Of a stretch of DNA of 64,000 nt, positions 1-7,657 are shown one piece after another. The DNA is from CALBPI01 sp045110335. Lineage in GTDB: Bacteria; Pseudomonadota; Gammaproteobacteria; Steroidobacterales; Woeseiaceae. The notes beneath the pieces were generated by a model. It was given only the letters and a program-made list of their open reading frames with translations. It made no database searches and was not told where the DNA came from. The position numbers were made by a program, and so were the translations under genes. Positions within the stretch are counted from its first letter, which is position 1. Each line of letters begins with the position of its first letter. The stretch spans positions 1-64,000 of the forward strand of contig JBGCGB010000024.1 in assembly GCA_045110335.1 (NCBI GenBank), written 5' to 3'.

Positions 1-399
1 CAGTTGGGCGGTGATCCGGTTTTGCTGTCAGACAATGACGGCAAGGTGCGCGTCATCACCTTTTGGGCTAGTTGGTGTCCGCCGTGCCGGCGGGAGTTGC
101 CGGTACTGGCGCAGATTCAAGAAAACGTTGGCACGGACGAATTGCAGATTTACGCTGTCAACTTTAAGGAGAGCCGCAGAACCTACGGAGAGTTATCTGG
201 CAAACTTCGAAAGATCAGCGAGATGATTTTTGTGCATGACAAGACCGGTTCGGTCGGGGAAAGTTATGCCTTGCAGGGGTTGCCGTTCATGATCATTCTG
301 GGCCGCGACGGTAAAGTCGCGCACATTCATCGCGGCTACACGGATTCTGTTATGGAGACGCTGATTACCGAGCTGAACACATTGTTATCAGCCAACTAG
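1..399 (+). CDS. TlpA-like thioredoxin-fold protein, 5' end cut off
   Basis: C-terminal ~132 residues of a thioredoxin-fold thiol:disulfide protein of the TlpA/ResA/redoxin type. The active site WCPPC is at residues 25-29 counted from base 1, and the cis-proline loop reads GLPF about 75 residues later; both are diagnostic of the family. The reading frame is open through base 1, so the gene begins upstream and any signal peptide or lipobox is outside the window; an in-frame TTG at base 4 is probably not the start. TlpA-like proteins usually act in the periplasm to reduce cytochrome c maturation or copper-site cysteines, but the substrate cannot be read here. The gene is convergent with the barrel gene that follows, with about 30 bp between them. 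Confidence 0.85.
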   Translation, partial: QLGGDPVLLSDNDGKVRVITFWASWCPPCRRELPVLAQIQENVGTDELQIYAVNFKESRRTYGELSGKLRKISEMIFVHDKTGSVGESYALQGLPFMIILGRDGKVAHIHRGYTDSVMETLITELNTLLSAN

Positions 400-430
400 A
401 TCAACGTTGGTATGGCCTGTGCGCCTTCGC

Positions 431-1051
431 TCAAAAGGCCCAGGTGACGCCGACATACGGCATATCGACGTCGGTCTCTTCGACGACCAGTCTCTGCCAA
501 CCCAAGTGTACTTCCACCTCATCCGTCAGTGAATAAGCGGCATGTGCGCCGAGTGTTAGCTCTGTTTCCGAACCGCCCGTGTCCGCGGCAAGCGCCGGGT
601 CAACCACGGTGCCGCCAGACCAGCGTTTCTTGATATCCAGCAGAGACATCCCGACCCGTGCATTTAACGACCAACGGGATGCAACCTGCCAATGCAAAAT
701 AGAACTGAGCGTTAACCCGCGTGCATCGAGCGTCAGTGTGTCCTGAACCAGAGAAACCATGCTGTCCGGTAAGATCCTGCCGGTTACGTTGCCGAGATCG
801 ATGTAGGCCGCTTCAAAACTAATCCATGGTGTTGCTTGATATGCGACTGAAAGCCCCAGAGCCGTGTCGGATTCGTCGAAGGCTCGATACTGATAGTTGG
901 CTTGTCCAGCGGATAAGCCGATGGCCCACGGGTCCTCTGAAGCCTGTGCGAGCGCCATATTGCTCGCCGCGAGCATGCAGATGCCGGTTAACAAGGTTAG
1001 CAGGCTGGTGAATTTCGGCAGCGCACCAGCTTGTTCGTAACTACCGCTCAT
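431..1051 (-). CDS. Small outer-membrane beta-barrel protein (OmpA-like/Omp_b-brl type)
   Basis: A 206-residue exported protein. The N-terminus has a hydrophobic signal segment (about residues 15-35) with a likely cleavage near ALAQA. The rest alternates short amphipathic strands rich in aromatic residues with polar loops, and the chain ends in Val-Thr-Trp-Ala-Phe, the terminal aromatic typical of BAM-inserted barrels. Length fits an 8-stranded barrel of the OmpA N-terminal or OmpW-like type. There is no periplasmic OmpA peptidoglycan-binding domain. The ligand or role is unknown. Residues before the signal make the start uncertain; a downstream start is possible. Confidence 0.65.
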   Translation of the reverse strand: MSGSYEQAGALPKFTSLLTLLTGICMLAASNMALAQASEDPWAIGLSAGQANYQYRAFDESDTALGLSVAYQATPWISFEAAYIDLGNVTGRILPDSMVSLVQDTLTLDARGLTLSSILHWQVASRWSLNARVGMSLLDIKKRWSGGTVVDPALAADTGGSETELTLGAHAAYSLTDEVEVHLGWQRLVVEETDVDMPYVGVTWAF

Positions 1052-1185
1052 AGAAGTTCGGACAGGTCACCTTGTCTTTGGTTCCCCAATACTTGGGAAT
1101 TTCGGTCGCCCAGACGTTAGATCAGGCTTGCCGATTGCATCAATGGCCGCGAAGCGGCCGGCAGATAAACGATGCAGCTCGAATT

Positions 1186-1674
1186 TCAGTCCGTGACAGC
1201 AGGTGTATCGGTCGTTTGTCTAGCGACATGATCTAAAGCGGCCTCTTGATAAAGCGACGGTGCGGAGTCTCCACTATCCAGGATGACGATGCTGTCGCCA
1301 GTGGGCAGGTTGATCGGTGCTTCTCCGCGCGCCGCGAAGTCTGCTTTGAGCGCTATTGCTTGTTTGCGATCTTCTGCTTTCTCCAGTGCATCTAGGTAAC
1401 TTTCTGCCGCCTTGCGGCGTCGGATATGGGCCTGGAGAGCGGTGTCACAGCGTTCCAGCGTTCGACAGTTTTCATGGTCTTCGGCCGTTTGTTCTGGCGT
1501 CAAAGGTGTGGGTCCGACCGCGGCGGTAAGCGCCGTTTGCATCGCAACGTCCCCGACGGCTGAGGCGACGCCTTTTGCAGCCGCGAGGCTATTGTCTTTG
1601 ACTTGTGTCTGCGTGCAGGCGGTCATCGCTATGAATCCGGCGACAAGCGCGATCCGAAGGTATGGCTGATACAT
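1186..1674 (-). CDS. Hypothetical lipoprotein
   Basis: Predicted outer-membrane or periplasmic lipoprotein of 162 residues. The chosen ATG at 1674 gives a lipoprotein signal with lipobox Met-Thr-Ala-Cys, the cysteine being residue 20. An AAGGA Shine-Dalgarno sequence lies about 7 bases upstream, which favours this start over the longer frame to 1746. The mature part is alpha-helical and charged, with two cysteines in a CRTLERC segment that might form a disulfide. I do not recognise the family. It is divergent from the secretin-like gene at 1838, so both exported proteins may share a promoter region. Confidence 0.6.
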   Translation of the reverse strand: MYQPYLRIALVAGFIAMTACTQTQVKDNSLAAAKGVASAVGDVAMQTALTAAVGPTPLTPEQTAEDHENCRTLERCDTALQAHIRRRKAAESYLDALEKAEDRKQAIALKADFAARGEAPINLPTGDSIVILDSGDSAPSLYQEAALDHVARQTTDTPAVTD

Positions 1675-1837
1675 GGACATTTCCTTAATGCAGATGCTCA
1701 GTAGACAATACCAAATAGGCAAAGTTTCACAACGGGTTGAGTTCACAGCTTGCCCATGAAGATTGAACCATCGGAAATCATCATGGTCGCATTTTCGGCA
1801 TACGACTGAACTGTAACTAGAACAATGGAGCGTTCAG

Positions 1838-2407
1838 ATGCGACGAATAACCCGGTCCTTTCTTGTCTTAATTTTTATCTCAGTCTCGCTTTCCGTGTCC
1901 GCGGAGACCTCATCCAATAAGTCGGCAGAACTCGCTGTCGAGCGCCAAGAACTCATACCGCTGGATGACGCACTCGATGCGGTCACCCGGAAAACCGACC
2001 ATAAGTTTATTGTCGCGCCGGCAGTGCCCGCAAAAATCTCAGTGGGTCGTGTTTCGGTGCGAGATCTCGAGTACGCCGACCTTTTGCAAGTCTTATGGCT
2101 GAACCGTTTGGCCGCAATCACGAACAAGGGTCTCACCCAAATCATACCGGCAGCGGTTGCCAGATCGATGGCGGCACCGATTATCAAGGGCGAAGGTGGG
2201 GATGTTGCTGACGGTGAATGGGTCACTCGTCTTGTGTCAATGAAGTCAGGCCAGGCACAGAAGCTCGTGCCAATGTTGCGACCACTGATGCCATCAGTTG
2301 CCCATCTTGCTGCCACACCGGATGGCAAGTTCTTGGTGATTGCCGATCTTTGGAGTAATGTGAAACGGATCGAGGCGCTCGCCCTAGAAATCCAGCGTGC
2401 GGAATAG
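1838..2407 (+). CDS. Exported secretin N0/N1-domain-like protein without a channel domain
   Basis: A 189-residue protein with a signal peptide (residues 1-22, ending near SVSA). Residues ~35-105 look like the secretin/TonB short N-terminal (N0/STN) fold: an IPLDDALDAV helix, then a strand pattern and a variant of the RVSVRDL-type segment. Residues ~125-187 look like one N1/KH-like secretin repeat, with the pattern of leucine-valine strand, helix, ATPDGKFLVIAD strand and final helix. In type II secretion GspD these domains lie in the periplasm and contact inner-membrane partners. Here the gate and barrel are absent and the frame stops cleanly, so this is a stand-alone N-domain protein or an old remnant. 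No secretion or pilus gene is adjacent. Assignment is from pattern reading only. Confidence 0.5.
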   Translation: MRRITRSFLVLIFISVSLSVSAETSSNKSAELAVERQELIPLDDALDAVTRKTDHKFIVAPAVPAKISVGRVSVRDLEYADLLQVLWLNRLAAITNKGLTQIIPAAVARSMAAPIIKGEGGDVADGEWVTRLVSMKSGQAQKLVPMLRPLMPSVAHLAATPDGKFLVIADLWSNVKRIEALALEIQRAE

Positions 2408-2524
2408 GCGGCCCATAACGCGATTTAGCACCTGGATCCGTTACTGTCGATAACTGTGTATACGGAGACTCGACGGTAACGGATGAAGGTCGTTTGGAGC
2501 CGCTGCTACCCAAGAGGAAAGATA

Positions 2525-2839
2525 ATGGCCAAGTTCATGATGACCTATTTTGGAGGAAACCCTCCTGAAACTCCGGAGGCTGGCAAAGCCCATTTCGCCG
2601 AATTTCAAGCCTGGCTTGGTGAGTTGGGCGATGCGGTGATCAGTCCCGCAAACCCACTGAAAGACACGCAAACCGTGAAGCCCGATGGTACGTCGCAAAG
2701 CGGCAGCGAAACGCGAATGTCGGGTTACACACTACTTGAGGCCAGCGATATCGATGCGGCTGTTGCGATGGCAGCCAGTTGCCCATTCCTGACGATCGGC
2801 GGGACCCTTGAAGTCGCCGAATGTATTCAGATGGGCTAG
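2525..2839 (+). CDS. YCII-related domain protein
   Basis: A 104-residue cytoplasmic protein of the YCII-related (dimeric alpha-beta barrel) superfamily, shown by the N-terminal strand KFMMTYFGG, the central FAEFQAWLGELGDAV segment and the C-terminal GTLEVAECIQM strand. Members are small dimers of mostly unknown catalytic role. The ATG at 2525 is preferred to the longer frame because AGAGGAAAG sits just upstream. It is followed after 3 bp by a cupin gene, so the two are probably co-transcribed. Confidence 0.75.
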   Translation: MAKFMMTYFGGNPPETPEAGKAHFAEFQAWLGELGDAVISPANPLKDTQTVKPDGTSQSGSETRMSGYTLLEASDIDAAVAMAASCPFLTIGGTLEVAECIQMG

Positions 2840-2842
2840 CGC

Positions 2843-3157
2843 ATGCCAGGCAAGTACCCGGATCGAATTCGATCGCTGCCGTTGTTTGATGGTCAATTCG
2901 ATGCCTACCGATTGAAGGCAGAGGGTGCTGATGTGTTGTTTGCGTCCTACGACGCGGGCACTGACATCGCCAGCCATTCTCACGATACCGATAACTATGG
3001 CGTGATTACCCGTGGCGCGCTCGAGCTCACGATGGACGGTGAGACGACCACGTATCGCGCAGGCGACTGGTACCACGTACCGGCCTCGCGACTACATTCG
3101 GCGCGTTTCCCCGAGGCGACCGATGAGATTGAAATCTGGTTTGCGACAAAGCCGTAG
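2843..3157 (+). CDS. Single-domain cupin protein
   Basis: A 104-residue conserved beta-barrel (cupin) protein. Cupin motif 1 is seen as HSH at residues 45-47 followed by the usual glycine turn (ITRGALEL), and motif 2 includes GDWYHVP with His78 and a further His85, so a metal site is likely. The usual motif-1 glutamate is not clear (Asp/Asn occupy that region), so the metal ligands may be atypical. Its position 3 bp after the YCII gene suggests a two-gene operon. Substrate unknown. Confidence 0.75.
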   Translation: MPGKYPDRIRSLPLFDGQFDAYRLKAEGADVLFASYDAGTDIASHSHDTDNYGVITRGALELTMDGETTTYRAGDWYHVPASRLHSARFPEATDEIEIWFATKP

Positions 3158-3238
3158 GTGGGTAATTAGCTTCCTGATAGTACTAAGCGACCTTGGTTGG
3201 TAAGTTCATATAGCACCTTTAACATCATATATTTTATG

Positions 3239-3285
3239 TTTTACGTAAAATATTTATTGACAAGCAATCCCTGGTTACTTAGAGT
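3239..3285 (+). promoter_or_regulatory. Promoter with palindromic operator candidate before the XRE gene
   Basis: An AT-rich stretch holds a perfect 12-bp palindrome TTTTACGTAAAA (3239-3250), immediately followed by a consensus -35 TTGACA (3257-3262). A weak -10 TAGAGT (3280-3285) lies 17 bp away. Transcription would start near 3292, the A of the next gene's ATG, and there is no Shine-Dalgarno sequence, so the transcript may be leaderless. The palindrome is a plausible autoregulatory site for the XRE protein; this is inference. Confidence 0.45.
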
Positions 3286-3291
3286 GCTCCC

Positions 3292-3510
3292 ATGAGTATT
3301 CGAGTGAACCTGGATGTGGAGATGGCGCGACAGAAGATGTCGCTGAACGAGCTGGCGGAACGCGTGGGGATATCCACGACGAATCTTTCGCTGCTTAAGA
3401 ACGGCAAAGTCAAAGCCATCCGGTTCAATACGCTTGCGTCAATCTGTGCGATTTTGCAGTGCAGTGCGGGCGATATCCTCGAATTTGTTGATGACGGTCA
3501 GGAGCACTGA
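3292..3510 (+). CDS. Small XRE-family HTH regulator (YozG-like)
   Basis: A 72-residue protein that is almost entirely an XRE/Cro-type helix-turn-helix (SLNELAERVGISTTNLSLLKNGK around residues 17-39), with the C-terminal AGDILEF motif of the YozG/HTH_26 type. Proteins of this class are commonly paired with small integral membrane proteins and regulate their own operon. Here a six-helix membrane protein follows after 27 bp. No ribosome-binding site is visible before the ATG. Confidence 0.8.
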   Translation: MSIRVNLDVEMARQKMSLNELAERVGISTTNLSLLKNGKVKAIRFNTLASICAILQCSAGDILEFVDDGQEH

Positions 3511-3537
3511 TCGCCAGGTTTTCACTAGAGGAATATC

Positions 3538-4134
3538 ATGTCTGACAACCCCTATTTTTATCCCGGTCTCGCCGCTATTGCCTTGGCGATTGTCTTTCCG
3601 TTGTATTGGTTTCTCGAGATCGGTGCAGGGACGGGCGGCAGTTTGCCTGACATCGACATGATCGCGAACGGACTTTCACCGTTGGACTATATGTTCCTGC
3701 TGGTCGGCGGCTTGAACGTGTATTTTTACCTATCCATTCGCAACGTGCTTTACGAGCACTTTCACTTTAAGAAGATTCACACGGTGTTGGCCATCATGGT
3801 CGGTATTTGTGGGTTCTTTTACCTCGGTACGTTCATTCTAGATGTGCTGGCAACAGCAATCGGTCGTGATGTCGCCAGTTTTGGCATTGCGATCGTTACG
3901 GTCATTTCGATCATCAGCTTTGGTGTGCTAGACATCCTGATGGGATTCACTCTGTTTAGAGACGGCGAAGAGATGTCCGGTCTGATCCGAGGATTCGGGT
4001 TGATCTCATTGATTCAGGGTGTGATGGAGGTGACGATCGTATTTTCAGGACTGGCCTTATTCGTCTTCCCGATGTCGGCCTTGATCATGGCGGTGTATTT
4101 CCTGCGCAAGCCCGAGATGGTCGAAGTGGTCTAG
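3538..4134 (+). CDS. Hypothetical multi-pass membrane protein, partner of the XRE gene
   Basis: A 198-residue integral membrane protein with about six hydrophobic helices (roughly residues 6-28, 52-70, 80-106, 114-140, 148-168 and 172-190) and short polar loops. A GAGGAATATC sequence lies just before the ATG. I do not recognise the family: small XRE regulators often neighbour DUF2975 membrane proteins, but this one is longer and no DUF2975 signature is evident. The tight spacing suggests one transcriptional unit. Function unknown. Confidence 0.6.
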   Translation: MSDNPYFYPGLAAIALAIVFPLYWFLEIGAGTGGSLPDIDMIANGLSPLDYMFLLVGGLNVYFYLSIRNVLYEHFHFKKIHTVLAIMVGICGFFYLGTFILDVLATAIGRDVASFGIAIVTVISIISFGVLDILMGFTLFRDGEEMSGLIRGFGLISLIQGVMEVTIVFSGLALFVFPMSALIMAVYFLRKPEMVEVV

Positions 4135-4211
4135 CGCGCTATCGATTAGCGGGAGCTTCCCGTTGAAATGGGTCGGTACGGTGGCGCAGGGAAGCGCCCG
4201 GATAATTCAAA

Positions 4212-4249
4212 TAAGAATGATTCGCAATTGCAAATGAGAATGGTTATCA
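4212..4249 (+). promoter_or_regulatory. Tandem Fur boxes
   Basis: Two 7-1-7 inverted repeats match the Fur consensus TGATAATnATTATCA. The second, TGAGAATGGTTATCA (4235-4249), has only two mismatches. The first, TAAGAATGATTCGCA (4212-4226), has four. They lie about 45 bp before the TTG start of the following gene, where Fur would cover the promoter. This predicts iron-repressed expression of the next two genes. A scan with a species-matched Fur matrix would test it. Confidence 0.65.
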
Positions 4250-4292
4250 TTTAAGATGTTGATGTGGTCAAGATCTTAGTGAGGTAAATCCA

Positions 4293-4784
4293 TTGCATAC
4301 CGAAAACTGGCTAAACGTTGAAACACTCCCACGGTTCCGTGATCCGATGACGGCGCTGTTGTATGGGTCCCGAATCTATCTCGTACATGCCACGAGTGGT
4401 GAGCCGGTGCCGCCGATGTTTAATCTGCTGTTTTCGCAGGTATTGTCGGCAGACACGCAAGCCGCGATGATCGAGGCGCTCGATTTCCTGGTGTTCCATT
4501 CGACCGAAAGTCTTAATATCCATAGCTTGGACTGCACCTGTGTGTCGGTTCACGAACGCGCTTTGGCCGATGCGATCAGGGCGATTCAAGCGGGCTCGTT
4601 AATCGGATATCAAACGGCCATGGAACAGGTCTTGTTGCCCGAAGACGCCATGTCCATCGGACCGATCGTGCAGGTGATTGCCAGCGAGCTCATGCAAGTT
4701 GAGCGGTCCGGTTTCGTGCAATCTGTTAACGTCACGGCTCCCAAATCCTTCGCGCAGAAACCGCTTTCCGTCGCGTTGCATTAA
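4293..4784 (+). CDS. Hypothetical protein, predicted Fur-regulated
   Basis: A 163-residue soluble protein with no signal peptide that I do not recognise. It starts with TTG at 4293, supported by GAGGT seven bases upstream. It is mostly helical and carries a LDCTCVSVHERALADA segment (about residues 79-94) with two cysteines separated by one residue and a nearby histidine, which could bind metal or haem; that is speculative. It lies directly behind tandem Fur boxes and 23 bp before a lipoprotein gene, so an iron-related role is the best contextual inference. Confidence 0.55.
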   Translation: MHTENWLNVETLPRFRDPMTALLYGSRIYLVHATSGEPVPPMFNLLFSQVLSADTQAAMIEALDFLVFHSTESLNIHSLDCTCVSVHERALADAIRAIQAGSLIGYQTAMEQVLLPEDAMSIGPIVQVIASELMQVERSGFVQSVNVTAPKSFAQKPLSVALH

Positions 4785-4807
4785 TACATTGAAAGAGTAA
4801 TCAACCG

Positions 4808-5608
4808 ATGACCAGCATTTCCCGATTCCTGCTTATCACCGTTATCGTCTTTGGTCTTGCTGCTTGCCAGTCAGACGAGTCTGCGTCTGTTGCTGATGCG
4901 CCTGCGGTGGAAGCGCACTCAATGGCAGAAGCCGGTGAGCCAGTGCCAACAACCAAGAAAGTGGTGACGGGTGAGGCGCGGGACGATGAGACACCCATCA
5001 AGTCGATGGAAACAGGCAGCGAACACGATGCCGGCGCACTGCCATTGCCCAAACGATTGGCCTTTATGACCGGTCATGTGGAGGCCGGTCTTGCTGTGTA
5101 TCGGGCCGGCGAACCTGAAATGGCTGCGCCACATTTGTTGCATCCAGTTTCGGAAACGCACGCGGCGGAGCGCGCTGGTCTGGATCAATTAGGTTTCGAT
5201 GGGGAGTTATTCGTTCGGCTATCGGCAGCGCTAGAATCGGGTGTGCCGGCTGCGGCGATCGAACCACAACTAAACGCAGCGCAAGAAAATCTTGCCGGCG
5301 TCGCCGAGCGCGCCGGTGGCAACACGCTCGACATTGTAAGGTTCTTGATGGACACCGTTGTTGAAGAATATTCGATCGGTGTGACTAATGGTGTCGTCAC
5401 TGATATTGGCGAGTATCAGGATGCGTACGGGTTTACGAAAGTCGCAATTCAGCGAGTCACAGCTTCTGATCTCGACCAACGCGATGCGCTTTTGATCTCA
5501 TTGTCGCGACTGTTGGAATCCTGGGGAGGTCCCCCAATTCCGCGTGACACTCCAGCGACTGCTTCGACGATCAATGCGCAGGTGGCACAGGTGCTCGCGC
5601 TGCTCTAA
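4808..5608 (+). CDS. Lipoprotein, predicted iron-regulated
   Basis: A 266-residue lipoprotein: the signal segment ends in the lipobox Leu-Ala-Ala-Cys with Cys20. A low-complexity Ala/Glu/Asp linker runs to about residue 75. The helical domain beyond it contains the segments AFMTGHVEAGLAVYRAGE and VVEEYSIGVTNGVVTDIGEYQ. The latter loosely resembles the EY...G.I....EYQ...F pattern of periplasmic domains attached to FTR1-type iron permeases; this is a weak resemblance. Repeated Glu and His residues would suit metal handling. It is probably co-transcribed with the preceding Fur-controlled gene. No permease gene is adjacent. Confidence 0.6.
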   Translation: MTSISRFLLITVIVFGLAACQSDESASVADAPAVEAHSMAEAGEPVPTTKKVVTGEARDDETPIKSMETGSEHDAGALPLPKRLAFMTGHVEAGLAVYRAGEPEMAAPHLLHPVSETHAAERAGLDQLGFDGELFVRLSAALESGVPAAAIEPQLNAAQENLAGVAERAGGNTLDIVRFLMDTVVEEYSIGVTNGVVTDIGEYQDAYGFTKVAIQRVTASDLDQRDALLISLSRLLESWGGPPIPRDTPATASTINAQVAQVLALL

Positions 5609-5654
5609 GGACGTCGTCTCTTCGATGCCAAGTGAGTGCGTTGGTGTTACGGCC

Positions 5655-6347
5655 TTATACCGGTGTGGCGACTTTCTCACTCAATGGCGTAGGCACGTCC
5701 AGGAATTCGAATAGCTCGGCCCATGCAGGTCTTTCTTTTGCACGCTCATGGGCTTTGAGATCAAACAAGCCCATGCCGTTCTCAGACGCGCGAACATAGG
5801 CTTGACTGTCGCGTAGTACCGTTGCAACAGGAATATCCAGTGAGCTTAAAAAGCGCATTAGCGTTTCGAAATAGCGGGTGTTTTGCCGCGTTCGATTCGC
5901 GACGATACCGAGCTGCTTTTTGCGGCGATCCAATTTTGCGACTAGCAATAAATCTGCAATCGATCGAGAAGCGGCATGCGTGTCGAACTTCGATGGCAGA
6001 ACCGGCATCAGGACTTTTTCGGTATCGCGCGTGACTTCGCGCATTTCTGCTGGCGAAAATCCGGCCGGTGAATCGACAATGACCCGTCGACATTCAGGCG
6101 GCAGCCGCAACTGGAACGCACGCGTAACATCCATACGGTTTTGAAAAGCGGCGATACCATGAACTTTGGGTAGGGCCGGATCGCGGCTCGCGATCCAATG
6201 CATACTCGACCCCTGCGGGTCATAGTCGATCAGCGTCGGGTGCTCGCCCCGGCTTGCGTAGTAGCTTGCCAGGTTCGTAGCGATTGTAGTCTTGCCACTT
6301 CCCCCCTTAGGATTGACAACTACAATTTTGCGCACGCGAGATTCCAT
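5655..6347 (-). CDS. Orphan ParA/MinD-family ATPase
   Basis: A 230-residue P-loop ATPase of the ParA/Soj/MinD superfamily. The deviant Walker A KGGSGKTT is at residues 14-21 with the signature lysine, the DYDPQGS segment (41-47) supplies switch I, and VDSPAG (91-96) is the Walker B-like strand. It lacks the N-terminal HTH of plasmid ParA, and no parB gene or visible parS site is adjacent, so it is probably a chromosomal orphan that positions a cellular cargo rather than a plasmid partition protein. A GTG at codon 5 is an alternative start. It is convergent with the upstream lipoprotein gene. Confidence 0.8.
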   Translation of the reverse strand: MESRVRKIVVVNPKGGSGKTTIATNLASYYASRGEHPTLIDYDPQGSSMHWIASRDPALPKVHGIAAFQNRMDVTRAFQLRLPPECRRVIVDSPAGFSPAEMREVTRDTEKVLMPVLPSKFDTHAASRSIADLLLVAKLDRRKKQLGIVANRTRQNTRYFETLMRFLSSLDIPVATVLRDSQAYVRASENGMGLFDLKAHERAKERPAWAELFEFLDVPTPLSEKVATPV

Positions 6348-6493
6348 CCTTGAGTCTCTAGCGTGCTGCGATCAGTTTGCACACCCTCGGACTATAGCAA
6401 ACCCTGTCCTCTTGCGTGCGAACCAGCGCACAGCCAGAATCGGTATGCGATAGTGTTTATCGTCGTTTGAAGCTGGTCGGTTGAGGCAGATTG

Positions 6494-7657
6494 ATGAACA
6501 AATGGATCAAGTGGCTTCTGGGTTTGCTGGTCTTGCTGGCTGGCCTGTTTTTCTTGTTGGCCCCCGGATACGTTGAACAATCCTTGAATCGGCGGGTTTC
6601 CGTGCCCATCAGCCCGGCGACCGCGGACGCCTTGGCGCTGCACGAAAAGCTCTTGATTGCTGATATGCATGCGGACACGTTGCTTTGGAAGCGTTCACTT
6701 TTGGAGTCGTCGAGTCGTGGTCACGTTGACCTGCCGAGGCTTCAGGCCGGCAATGTCGGGCTGCAGATTTTTTCGACTGTCACCAAATCGCCGTCTAGCT
6801 TGAACTATGACAGCAACTCGGCGGATAGCGACACGATTGGTGCGCTAGCATTTGCCCAGCTCCAGCCACCAAGTACCTGGCGTTCTCTGTTGGCACGCTC
6901 GCTTTGGCATGCGGAAAAGCTCGAAACAGCGATTGCGAGTTCCGATCGTTTGGTGGCGATCAAGACTCGCGATGACCTGGAGCAGCTTGTCGTTCGTCGT
7001 CAGCGTGGTGATCCCGTCGTTGGCGCCATGCTCTCCGTTGAGGGATTGCACAATCTGGAAGGCGCCGCTGCCAATTTGCCAGTGCTTTTCGAAGCCGGTT
7101 ATCGCATGGCGGGGTTAACCCATTTCTTTGATAATGCGCTTGCTGGATCAATGCACGGCATCGAGAAGGGTGGCCTTACCCAGTTTGGGCGCGAGATTGT
7201 ACGATCAATGGAATCGATGGGTATGGTCGTTGATATCGCCCATCTAAGTAGTCGCGGCGTTGATGAGGTGTTGCTGATGGCGACGCGACCGGTGGTTGTC
7301 AGTCACGGCGGTGTGCGCGCACTTTGCGAGACCAATCGAAATCTTTCAGATGCCCAGATTCGCGGGATTGCTCAAACTGGCGGCGTTATCGGTGTGGGCT
7401 ATTGGGCAGGCGCGTTGTGCGACACACGGCCGGCCTCCGTTGCAAAGGCCATTGTCTATATCCGTGACCTTGTTGGTATAGAACATGCGGGTCTGGGTTC
7501 TGATTTTGATGGTGCCGTGACGGTGTCTTTTGATGCGTCGGAATTGGCATTGATTACGCAAGCGCTCATGGACGAGGGGCTTACTGATCATGAAATCTCG
7601 CTGGTGATGGGGCTAAACGTGATGCGGGTATTGGCGACCGTATTGCCCAGCGACTAG
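6494..7657 (+). CDS. Membrane dipeptidase, peptidase family M19
   Basis: A 387-residue zinc dipeptidase of the renal dipeptidase family with an N-terminal membrane anchor (residues ~5-24). Binuclear zinc ligands are visible: HAD at residues 59-61, Glu in SVEGLHNLEG (~181), His in DIAHLS (~249) and VVSHGG (~270), and Asp in GLGSDFDG (~336). It likely hydrolyses dipeptides in the periplasm or at the membrane face. The ATG at 6494 is chosen over the adjacent TTG. The 3' end overlaps the convergent FHA gene by 4 bp. Confidence 0.9.
   Translation: MNKWIKWLLGLLVLLAGLFFLLAPGYVEQSLNRRVSVPISPATADALALHEKLLIADMHADTLLWKRSLLESSSRGHVDLPRLQAGNVGLQIFSTVTKSPSSLNYDSNSADSDTIGALAFAQLQPPSTWRSLLARSLWHAEKLETAIASSDRLVAIKTRDDLEQLVVRRQRGDPVVGAMLSVEGLHNLEGAAANLPVLFEAGYRMAGLTHFFDNALAGSMHGIEKGGLTQFGREIVRSMESMGMVVDIAHLSSRGVDEVLLMATRPVVVSHGGVRALCETNRNLSDAQIRGIAQTGGVIGVGYWAGALCDTRPASVAKAIVYIRDLVGIEHAGLGSDFDGAVTVSFDASELALITQALMDEGLTDHEISLVMGLNVMRVLATVLPSD

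Noticed and set aside
5655..6347. Plasmid partition locus
   Set aside because: No ParB or centromere-like iterons beside the ParA-type gene and no replication gene.
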